DNA of 36,341 bases from positions 1 to 36,341 of IMG/VR virus record IMGVR_UViG_3300049259_000073. One strand, given 5' to 3'. The notes under the pieces are model-generated. The model was not told the DNA's origin. It did no database searches and was given only the letters and a program-made list of their open reading frames with translations. Below, piece after piece: positions 30,098 to 35,820 of this stretch. This DNA is from a virus. How positions within the stretch are numbered: the stretch's first letter is position 1; each line of letters begins with the position of its first letter. The position numbers and the translations under genes were made by a program.

Positions 30098-30780
30098 TGC
30101 CCGGCACGGCGGCGCTCAACAAATTTCCGCCCGCGCCCAGCGTCGGCTGGGCGGCGAAACAGTTCGCCCATGCGCAGTCGATTCTCGGTAATCAGATCGA
30201 CGACTACGCCACCGCCCTCGATTTCATCAGCCCCGGCGGCTACACGCTGATCGGGGCCATGGCCCGGCAAAACAAGGGCAAAGGCCGAGTCATCTCAACC
30301 GGCGCTGGCAACGCACAGGCCGTACTCGGAGCCGCCGACACCGTCTCGATCCTCGACAATCCACTCACCGAGGCCTGGTACATCTCGGGCAAGATCGCGG
30401 TTGCTATCTCTCCGAGCGCGACTGCGTTTATCGACATCGTCAAGCTCAATGGCGTGTCCACGGGGACGGTTGGCCTCCGGCTGGACGGCAGCGTCTCTCA
30501 GACCAAATTCAAAATCTACACCATCAACGGCGGCGCCGCGGTGACGGCCAACTTCGCGGCGTCTGTCGGCGTGGAGATCCAACTTGGCGTCGACTTCACT
30601 GGCGCGCTTGCCTACGACCCGCAGGTCGGTCAACTCACGGCGTACATCGACCAAGTGCTCCAGGCGACTCTGACAAACCTGTCGCAAATGCCATCGACAA
30701 TAGCCAACGTGCAACACTTTCAATTCAACCAAACGGGCGTCGCGGAGTGCGATGATTTATTCATCGCCTTCAAACGGTGA
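30097..30780 (+). CDS. tail fibre/spike-like protein, lectin-like
   Basis: A 227-residue protein has a short N-terminal helix region and about 150 residues of beta sandwich-like sequence (AWYISGKIAVAISPSATAFI, VGLRLDGSVSQTKFKIYTIN, VEIQLGVDFTGALAYDPQVG), ending VAECDDLFIAFKR. The layout suits a concanavalin-like glycan-binding fold in a fibre or spike. It lies directly before the SGNH esterase, so the pair may recognise and trim a surface polysaccharide (inference). Confidence 0.6.
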   Translation: MPGTAALNKFPPAPSVGWAAKQFAHAQSILGNQIDDYATALDFISPGGYTLIGAMARQNKGKGRVISTGAGNAQAVLGAADTVSILDNPLTEAWYISGKIAVAISPSATAFIDIVKLNGVSTGTVGLRLDGSVSQTKFKIYTINGGAAVTANFAASVGVEIQLGVDFTGALAYDPQVGQLTAYIDQVLQATLTNLSQMPSTIANVQHFQFNQTGVAECDDLFIAFKR

Positions 30781-30783
30781 TGC

Positions 30784-31521
30784 GTGTCAGTTGGGTTTTG
30801 TAAGTCATTTGCTGGAACGGTCAGGCCGTTCGCTAGGTTTACGTATCCCACTGCCAAGCTGTCGATACCGGCATCGGCTCACGTGGTCCTCGAAGGCGAC
30901 AGCATCACCGAGGGCCTGGTTGATTGGTCACTGGCGATCCGGCAGGCGTCGGACGCTCACTATGCGGTGAATAAGCCGACCTTCGTGAACTACGGGACGT
31001 CGGGCTACAACGTCACCGACATCGACACGCGGATCGCCAACGACATCGTGGTCGAAGGCGCGGCGTCTTTGTGGATCATCCGCATCGGCATCAACGACGT
31101 CTTCCACGGCACCACGGAGGCCACGTTCAATACGCGGATCGCCAGCATCGCCGCTAAAATCATTGCGGGCGGCGTGACGCCCGGGAACGTCCTTTTCGTT
31201 GACAACCTGGTGCTGGGTGAGCGGCCGATCGATGGCACCAACAGCGGGATCACCTTCGGCGGTGGCACCAGCAACGACGCCGGGATCCTGACCTTCAACC
31301 GGCGTCTGCAGAACATGTGCGCCCGCAACGGGTTTCTCTTCGCCGAGACGCGCGACAAGTTCTGGCGGCCCTGGGAGACGGCCAACAACACGGCGAACCC
31401 GCCCGTCGGGGATGGGATTTTTACCGCCCCTTTTGGGACTATCGGCGTACATCCATCGGTGCCGCTCGGCCGCGACTTGCTCGGGAACTGGGTCCTCAGC
31501 AACTACGTGGCGTTCTCGTGA
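30784..31521 (+). CDS. SGNH/GDSL-type esterase-like tail protein
   Basis: A 245-residue protein starts at GTG 30784. Block I is LEGDSITEG with nucleophile S40, block II is NYGTSGYN (G71) and block III is GINDV (N104). Block V has the histidine (GVHPS, H223), but the residue three before it, usually the catalytic Asp, is Ile (I220). The fold would act on O-acetylated or ester-linked surface glycans, a common job of phage tail enzymes. With the Asp lost it may work as a Ser-His dyad, use another acid, or be a binding-only relic. Confidence 0.8.
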   Translation: MSVGFCKSFAGTVRPFARFTYPTAKLSIPASAHVVLEGDSITEGLVDWSLAIRQASDAHYAVNKPTFVNYGTSGYNVTDIDTRIANDIVVEGAASLWIIRIGINDVFHGTTEATFNTRIASIAAKIIAGGVTPGNVLFVDNLVLGERPIDGTNSGITFGGGTSNDAGILTFNRRLQNMCARNGFLFAETRDKFWRPWETANNTANPPVGDGIFTAPFGTIGVHPSVPLGRDLLGNWVLSNYVAFS

Positions 31522-31730
31522 ACAGCTACATTCATGAGCTGCGCACCCTAGTCCTTGTCGTCGTCGGCGGCGCCATGACGATCATCGGGTCAAAGATGCA
31601 CGACGACGTCACGCGCTCCCTGGGCGTTGGCATCGTCATGGGCGCCCTGGGTCTCACTATGCCCGGCCGCGATTCACAGTCCCGCACCCGTACCACGGAC
31701 GAACCATCCGAAAGGAAGCAAAGTGGATGA
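31518..31730 (+). CDS. holin-like small membrane protein
   Basis: A 70-residue product starts at GTG 31518 (GTGA overlap). It has two short hydrophobic segments (LVLVVVGGAMTIIG at about 10-24 and LGVGIVMGALGLTMPG at about 35-50) and a charged hydrophilic tail (SRTRTTDEPSERKQ). This is a usual holin layout, and the next gene is a cell-wall peptidase. Holins time lysis by opening the inner membrane. Identification is by topology and neighbour only. Its 3' end contains the AAAGGAAG of the next gene. Confidence 0.65.
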   Translation: MNSYIHELRTLVLVVVGGAMTIIGSKMHDDVTRSLGVGIVMGALGLTMPGRDSQSRTRTTDEPSERKQSG

Positions 31731-32427
31731 GCGCCATAACGCTGGAAATGCCGACGGTATCACTGGAGCCGAACTCGCCGCCCTCTTCCAGCCTCTTCGC
31801 GGTTTTGTCACCACACTTGAGCAGATTGCAGCGGTCTACGACCGACTTGGCCCAGGCGCTCGCCGCCGTCTTCTCGGGGACGTGTACGACTTGCTGCGCG
31901 AGCACGCCGACGCTGGTCACGCCAGCGCACGAACCATCAACGAACACCGACGAGCCGACCACGAGCGCCTGATGCTGAACAGCCGCCACTTCGCCTACGG
32001 CGAATTCACGTCCCACGACGGCGCCAGTTACCCGCCCGAGTGGATTGACGAGCGCCTCCAGCCCCTGTGCGAGATGCTCGACGCAATCCGTGACCTCTGG
32101 GGCGGCCCGCTGGTCGTGGTCAGCGGCTACCGGTCGCCCGCGTATAACGAACGCCTGCGCGCGCGCAGCAGCGGCGTGGCAGAGCATTCCCAGCATCCCC
32201 AGGGCCGGGCCGCCGACATTGCGCCGGTGCCGGCAACGCGCGAGAGCGTGGCCAGGCTGGCGGCCATCGTCGACGGCATGATCGGTAGGGGCCAGCTACC
32301 GCAGCTCGGCGGATTCGGGCGCTATCCACTGTGGGTGCATGTAGATGTCAGACCGCGCCCCGTTGACGGACATATCGCGAGATGGGACGGACAGGGCTTT
32401 GGAAGCGAACCAACCTATCGCTGCTGA
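31723..32427 (+). CDS. M15-family peptidase endolysin
   Basis: A 234-residue protein starts at GTG 31723, four bases after AAAGGAAG (31711-31718), which fixes the start. An N-terminal helical part (about 1-85) precedes an M15A/VanY-like zinc peptidase domain: SGYRSPAYN (134-142), SQHPQGRAADI with H158 and D165, and WVHVDVR with H206. These three zinc ligands are the hallmark of the family, which cuts D-Ala or other peptide bonds in peptidoglycan stems. It pairs with the holin-like gene before it. No spanin gene is obvious. Confidence 0.9.
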   Translation: MDERHNAGNADGITGAELAALFQPLRGFVTTLEQIAAVYDRLGPGARRRLLGDVYDLLREHADAGHASARTINEHRRADHERLMLNSRHFAYGEFTSHDGASYPPEWIDERLQPLCEMLDAIRDLWGGPLVVVSGYRSPAYNERLRARSSGVAEHSQHPQGRAADIAPVPATRESVARLAAIVDGMIGRGQLPQLGGFGRYPLWVHVDVRPRPVDGHIARWDGQGFGSEPTYRC

Positions 32428-32590
32428 CGACGCCGAAACCGTCGCCCGCTGCCAGGACTGCGGCGAGCGCGCAATCAAGGGCGGCCCGCTCATCCCCGAC
32501 GAAGAGATGGTGCGGCGACGCTGGGACGTATGCGCGTTCGGCGACGGCTGGAGCTGGTGCTGCAAGGCGAAGCGGTTCAAGCGCCGGTGA
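32345..32590 (+). CDS. small Cys-rich protein overlapping the endolysin (81 aa)
   Basis: An 81-residue frame starts at ATG 32345, overlapping the endolysin by 83 bases; TTG 32399 would reduce this to 29. Cysteines fall as C-x-x-C (36, 39), C (63) and CC (72, 73), with aromatic residues between (RRRWDVCAFGDGWSWCC) and a basic tail (KAKRFKRR). A zinc ribbon is likely. Its end overlaps the end of a leftward gene by 14 bases. Function unknown; the start is uncertain. Confidence 0.6.
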   Translation: MSDRAPLTDISRDGTDRALEANQPIAADDAETVARCQDCGERAIKGGPLIPDEEMVRRRWDVCAFGDGWSWCCKAKRFKRR

Positions 32591-32885
32591 ACGCACCCAG
32601 CCGGATGAGGGTTTCTGTCTCGGCGTCGAACTCGGCCCACGCATCCTTTGGGATGTAGCGATCTGCGACGATAGAGATGTTCGCGAAGCACAGCGAGGCG
32701 AAGCCGCGCCAGCTTCCAGCGGTGGCGACGTCCTTGGCGGCCTTTGCACAATGGCGCCAGCGGTCGGGCGACACAAACAGAACCGTCGACCGTGGCGCCA
32801 CGGTCGACAGCGTCTTCGGCAAAGCCGCCGCCATCGCGCCGAGGCCGGCGATGCGGAACAGTTGGCGACGGGAGATGGGTGTCAT
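32577..32885 (-). CDS. small secreted protein with Tat signal (102 aa)
   Basis: A 102-residue protein on the minus strand has an N-terminus SRRQLFRIAGLGAMAAALPK: a twin-arginine motif followed by a moderate hydrophobic stretch, the mark of Tat-exported proteins. The mature part (about 75 residues) has two Cys, several Trp and a mixed charge pattern (RWRHCAKAAKDVATAG, WRGFASLCFANISIV). No family is recognised. It is the last gene of the leftward operon. Export in folded form suggests an envelope or periplasmic role in the lysogen. Confidence 0.72.
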   Translation of the reverse strand: MTPISRRQLFRIAGLGAMAAALPKTLSTVAPRSTVLFVSPDRWRHCAKAAKDVATAGSWRGFASLCFANISIVADRYIPKDAWAEFDAETETLIRLGAFTGA

Positions 32886-33061
32886 GGCCGAACCTCCCAG
32901 CGCACGACCTCCCAGGAATTATCGTCGAGACTATCCCGTTCGGCCTCCGCGCTTTCTGCGGTCGCATGGATAGAGTGAATCTCGGCGGGCTCATAGTTGC
33001 CATACTGCAAGACATAGACGAAGGCCTTGCCGTCAAGGTCGGCGGGATCGTCTCTACTCAT
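32882..33061 (-). CDS. DUF7336-like small protein (59 aa)
   Basis: A 59-residue ORF is tied to both neighbours by ATGA overlaps. The sequence pattern 'AFVYVLQYGNYE...IHSIHATAESAEAERD...WEVVRWEV' fits the small alpha/beta proteins usually annotated as DUF7336 (strand, 'Y-G-x-Y', helix 'T-x-E-x-A-E', strand), widespread in phages. The function is unknown to me; the family name is from memory and should be treated as tentative. Confidence 0.68.
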   Translation of the reverse strand: MSRDDPADLDGKAFVYVLQYGNYEPAEIHSIHATAESAEAERDSLDDNSWEVVRWEVRP

Positions 33062-33324
33062 CGCGGAAACCTCGCCAGCAACGCCGCGAGCTTGCAGCGA
33101 TATTCGTGCGGCTCACTCATGTCATTGGGCGAACCGCAAATCGGGCAGCGCGAAAATGGTGCCTCCGGTTGGCGGATGTGCTCAAGTTCCCGCAGCAACT
33201 CCAGCATCTCGGCCTTGTCCTTCTCGGTCCGGGCGAGCAGGGACGTCATGAATCGATCGCCTGGGTAGCGCTCGCCCGGACCGCAATCAAATCCCGGCCC
33301 CGGCTGGGCATCGTCGTCTTTCAT
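33058..33324 (-). CDS. zinc-ribbon protein (88 aa)
   Basis: An 88-residue protein on the minus strand has a central charged helix (ARTEKDKAEMLELLRELEHI) followed by CPICG and, 16 residues later, a single Cys (EYRCKLAALL). With His residues nearby this could bind one zinc. It overlaps the next gene (ATGA). A 50-base gap separates it from the gene before. No family is recognised. Confidence 0.68.
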   Translation of the reverse strand: MKDDDAQPGPGFDCGPGERYPGDRFMTSLLARTEKDKAEMLELLRELEHIRQPEAPFSRCPICGSPNDMSEPHEYRCKLAALLARFPR

Positions 33325-33374
33325 CGCGCCTCCATCCTAGCAGCTTCGTCAGCAGCGCAGCAGCGGCAAGCGGG

Positions 33375-33593
33375 TCATGGCTTCAGACCCTTGCAGCGCG
33401 GACACCAGTCTTTGCGCATGTCGCCGCTCAGGTCAGCAGTCCACCGCGGCGCTTTCTTGCGATCCAAAAACCACACGAATGGACGACCAAGGGCTGAGTA
33501 CACGGGCCTGGAGATTCCACAACCGTCACAGACCAGCGCCGGCTCTCGCTCGAACACACCCAGGCCAGGGCCAATCCCGCAGAGGTAGCTCAC
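33375..33593 (-). CDS. zinc-ribbon protein (72 aa)
   Basis: A 72-residue protein starts at GTG 33593 in a GTGA overlap with the RusA gene. C-x-x-C at about 22-25 (CDGC) and C-x-x-C near the C-terminus (CPRC) frame a basic aromatic stretch (RPFVWFLDRKKAPRW), a classic four-Cys ribbon. It is a probable nucleic-acid or protein-binding partner in the operon. The longer upstream frame would lie within rusA and is rejected. Confidence 0.7.
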   Translation of the reverse strand: MSYLCGIGPGLGVFEREPALVCDGCGISRPVYSALGRPFVWFLDRKKAPRWTADLSGDMRKDWCPRCKGLKP

Positions 33594-33979
33594 GTCCGCA
33601 CCCCGGCCGCCGCAATCTCCACGCGCACGCCGGGCTTGTCCTTGCTGACCGCAAACGTGTCGGTCCACGACTGGATCTCGTGTGACCCGTCGTCGGACAG
33701 TACGCCCGCCTTGACGAGCCCATCCAGTATCAGCTTGCGGCCCCCGGCGGCGACGTTGTCGGGGTCACGGCGGCGGTTCTTCTCGACCCATAGGAACCCG
33801 ATGCGCACCGGCGTTTCCATCGGCTTCAGGTGTGCCGCCTTGGCGTGCGCCCACACCGACTGCGTCCAGTCGGCTTTCATGCGTGAGTAGGCATTGCCGC
33901 GCCCGTGGCCTGACTTGGCGGCGGCGATCAGCTGGTTGAAGTCGGGCATGGCGCCATCGATCCAAAAGGACTGTGTCAT
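33590..33979 (-). CDS. rusA: RusA-family Holliday junction resolvase
   Basis: A 129-residue protein on the minus strand starts at ATG 33979 (TGATG overlap). The signature KNRRRDPDN (catalytic D72 and D74), then RKLILDGLVKAGVLSDDG with K91 and D96/D97, and the final strand VRVEIA, match RusA. It cuts four-way DNA junctions, resolving recombination or replication intermediates before packaging. It is unusual to find it in a leftward operon with a Tat protein rather than beside the exonuclease. Confidence 0.9.
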   Translation of the reverse strand: MTQSFWIDGAMPDFNQLIAAAKSGHGRGNAYSRMKADWTQSVWAHAKAAHLKPMETPVRIGFLWVEKNRRRDPDNVAAGGRKLILDGLVKAGVLSDDGSHEIQSWTDTFAVSKDKPGVRVEIAAAGVRT

Positions 33980-34146
33980 CAGCCGACCGCACACAGCGCG
34001 AGCGCCAGGGCAATCGTACCGGCGATCATCCACCACAGAATGCGGCCCTGCGCGGCCTGCTTGGCCCACTGGCGATTAAGGAACGCCTGGTAGGAGCGCG
34101 TTCGACGCTTGCGATGACGGTAACTGCCGCGCGCCCATCGGCCCAT
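33979..34146 (-). CDS. small basic single-pass membrane protein (55 aa)
   Basis: A 55-residue ORF has a very basic N-terminal half (MGRWARGSYRHRKRRTRSYQ) and one C-terminal TM helix (ILWWMIAGTIALALALCAVG). Positive residues before the TM predict a cytoplasmic N-terminus. It is the first gene of the leftward operon, and only 17 bases separate it from the rightward regulator. Function unknown. Confidence 0.62.
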   Translation of the reverse strand: MGRWARGSYRHRKRRTRSYQAFLNRQWAKQAAQGRILWWMIAGTIALALALCAVG

Positions 34147-34154
34147 GTTATGAC
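34145..34154 (+). promoter_or_regulatory. imperfect operator-like site between divergent genes
   Basis: ATGTTATGAC matches the operator unit ATGTTGGGAC at 8 of 10 positions. It lies at the start of the leftward operon, in the 17-base gap before the regulator gene. It may let the same regulator control both directions. The match is short and could be chance. Confidence 0.3.
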
Positions 34155-34163
34155 GCTCCCCGC

Positions 34164-34625
34164 ATGGACAAACTCGCCCGCATCGCGCAGCTCAAAGCCG
34201 AAATCGCCGAGCGCCAAGCCGAGTTGTTGCGCCTGGCGCGCGAGTACGCCGCCGAGCTAGCGGGGCTGCGGGGCGATGAGCGATTGCAATTCATCAGCGG
34301 TGATGGTACCAATGTTCCAACACCGATGGAAGTGCAAAACACCATTCCGCCGAGCCGCGCCGCGAAAATCTCAGCCGCGAAATCGGCCCGCCGCAAGCGT
34401 GATTTGCCCTTCCAGAAGGCTCTCCAGCTCGCCGGCAAGAGCGTCAAGGAATGGGCTGACGAGCAGAAAAACCCGCCGCTGGACGATGAGCGCGCGCGGT
34501 CCTGGATGAAAAAACCAGGGCGCAGCGGGCGTGCCATTCCCCGCGCCTGGGCCGACCGAATCGCCAAGGAATTCCCCAGCGTTCCCGCCGTAGACGAGTC
34601 CTGGCCTAACGGCATCAAGGACTAG
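34164..34625 (+). CDS. putative DNA-binding regulator (phage repressor/Cro-like)
   Basis: A 153-residue protein has an N-terminal coiled coil (about 1-40, LARIAQLKAEIAERQAELLR) for oligomerisation and a basic linker. The C-terminal domain (about 80-150: FQKALQLAGKSVKEWADEQK, SWMKKPGRSGRAIPRAWADR, IAKEFPSVPA, SWPNGI) matches the HTH layout of small phage Cro/YdaS-like regulators, which share 'P-x-x-W-A-x-x-I-A-x-E-F' and end WPNGI. It stands divergent from the leftward operon and before the operator array at 34645-34700, its likely target. Whether it keeps lysogeny or promotes lysis is unknown. Confidence 0.72.
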   Translation: MDKLARIAQLKAEIAERQAELLRLAREYAAELAGLRGDERLQFISGDGTNVPTPMEVQNTIPPSRAAKISAAKSARRKRDLPFQKALQLAGKSVKEWADEQKNPPLDDERARSWMKKPGRSGRAIPRAWADRIAKEFPSVPAVDESWPNGIKD

Positions 34626-34644
34626 CCGGCGCGCTTTTTATGCG

Positions 34645-34700
34645 ATGTTGGGACGATTGCGCTTGCGTGAGTCCCAACATCCGGCGTAGTGTTGGGACAT
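34645..34700 (+). promoter_or_regulatory. three-site operator array
   Basis: ATGTTGGGAC (34645-34654) and GTCCCAACAT (34671-34680) form a perfect 10-bp inverted repeat. GTTGGGACAT (34691-34700) is a third copy that overlaps the start codon of the next gene (ATG 34699). The array fills the 73-base gap after the regulator gene. It has the look of a repressor operator controlling the rightward early genes. Confidence 0.75.
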
Positions 34701-35064
34701 GACGAACGAAGCTGACCGCCTCGGAATGTACGAAGCCATTCCCGACGCCTGTGAAAACTGCCAGGGCGAAATCGAGACGCCGCTGGCCGACGAAACGGAC
34801 CCCGGCATCGTGTATTGCTCGCCCGAGTGCCGCGCCGAGTTCGTGGCGGCGGCAGAGCGGGTGCGCGAAGTCCTCCTGGAAGGCCTTGAGCGCGCCAAAC
34901 GCAAGAAGGCGGCGGAACAATCGATTTGCGCGCACTGTGGTGAACGTCCAGCGACCTGCATCGGTCGTTACGAGAGCATGCGGAAGGACGAACCCGCCTG
35001 CGACGAATGTTGCGGCCACGCCTGCGAAGACGGGCACTGCGAGCCGGTCGTCGGTGGCAAGTGA
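34699..35064 (+). CDS. Cys-rich zinc protein (121 aa)
   Basis: A 121-residue protein has two Cys clusters. The first is C-x-x-C (18, 21) with C-x-x-x-C (40, 44). The second is CAHCG, a single Cys, then CDECCGHACEDGHC near the C-terminus. A charged helix (EFVAAAERVREVLLEGLERA) joins them. The start codon overlaps the third operator site, so it is the first gene under that control. No family is recognised. It ends in a GTGA overlap. Confidence 0.75.
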   Translation: MTNEADRLGMYEAIPDACENCQGEIETPLADETDPGIVYCSPECRAEFVAAAERVREVLLEGLERAKRKKAAEQSICAHCGERPATCIGRYESMRKDEPACDECCGHACEDGHCEPVVGGK

Positions 35065-35420
35065 AAATCCCGCCGCCGATTACCGACGTCGTCGAGCCGC
35101 TGGGGCCGGAGGCCAGGGCGATGCTGGAGGCGCGCATTCCGCCAGACGCCGAGTGTGACTACTGCGGGCACGCTCGGCGGAAGCACCACGACGGGCGTGC
35201 CTACTGCCTGTCGATGACATGCGACTGTAGATATTTTGCAGCCAAGCAGCCATCCCCGCGCCCGGTCGTGGTGAGCCTGCTGCGCGACGTGGCGGCGGGC
35301 ATTCGGGTGCTGCGCGACCGGGACGGCGTCGAAATCACCGAGGCGCAGGTGATGGAGCGGGCGAACAACATCGTGGCCGGGCTGGAAGGCAACTACCACA
35401 TCACAGGAACGGGAGAGTGA
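35061..35420 (+). CDS. Cys-containing hypothetical protein (119 aa)
   Basis: A 119-residue product starts at GTG 35061 (GTGA overlap). Residues 30-58 carry C-x-x-C (CDYC), two His (KHHDGR), C, then C-x-C (CDC), a likely zinc site like those of small treble-clef folds. The C-terminal half is helical with a regular core (VVVSLLRDVAAGIRVLRD, ITEAQVMERANNIVAGLE). No family is recognised. GGGAGAG for the next gene lies at its end. Confidence 0.72.
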   Translation: MKIPPPITDVVEPLGPEARAMLEARIPPDAECDYCGHARRKHHDGRAYCLSMTCDCRYFAAKQPSPRPVVVSLLRDVAAGIRVLRDRDGVEITEAQVMERANNIVAGLEGNYHITGTGE

Positions 35421-35422
35421 CC

Positions 35423-35818
35423 ATGACCAAACGAAAGGCACCGAAAATGAAGCTGTACCGACAGGGCGACGTCTGTATCATTGCGACCGGTGACAGAGAC
35501 GTCGCGTCTCTCAAGCCGGTGCCGCGCGACTCTGGCCGCATCGTGCTGGCCTACGGGGAGGTGACGGGCCACGCGCACGCCATCCCATCGCCGCACGCGT
35601 CGCTGTACCTCGACGACGCGACTGTGACAGCGCCCGACGTCATGGGCATGATCTCGCGTCTGGGCGGCGGCCTCATCCCGGATCGCGTCTTGAAGGCGGA
35701 CGCGCCGGTGCGACTGCTGCACGAGGAGCACGCGCCGATCGATCTGCCGGCGGGCAGCTACATCGTGCGGATCCAGCGGGAATACTCGCCCACCGAACTG
35801 CGCAACGTGGCGGACTAG
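35423..35818 (+). CDS. conserved companion of the DUF6745 gene (131 aa)
   Basis: A 131-residue protein starts at ATG 35423 after GGGAGAG, overlooking GTG 35417. The pattern LYRQGDV, then GRIVLAYGEVTGHAHAI, RLLHEEHAPIDLPAGSYIV and QREYSP-x-x-LRNVAD is one I associate with proteins encoded directly beside DUF6745 genes in actinobacteria and phages. It is beta-rich, with paired His (HAHAI, HEEHAP) that might bind metal. Only two bases separate it from the DUF6745 start, so the two are probably co-translated and act together. Function unknown. Confidence 0.8.
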   Translation: MTKRKAPKMKLYRQGDVCIIATGDRDVASLKPVPRDSGRIVLAYGEVTGHAHAIPSPHASLYLDDATVTAPDVMGMISRLGGGLIPDRVLKADAPVRLLHEEHAPIDLPAGSYIVRIQREYSPTELRNVAD

Positions 35819-35820
35819 TC

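Noticed and set aside
30187-30200. Further GTAATC copies at 30187 and 18648
   Set aside because: They match only GTAATC plus a few bases, lack CGCGC and lie inside genes far from starts.
34621-34640. Intrinsic terminator after the regulator gene (GCCGGCGCGC then TTTTT)
   Set aside because: The T-run is present but no convincing stem forms directly before it.
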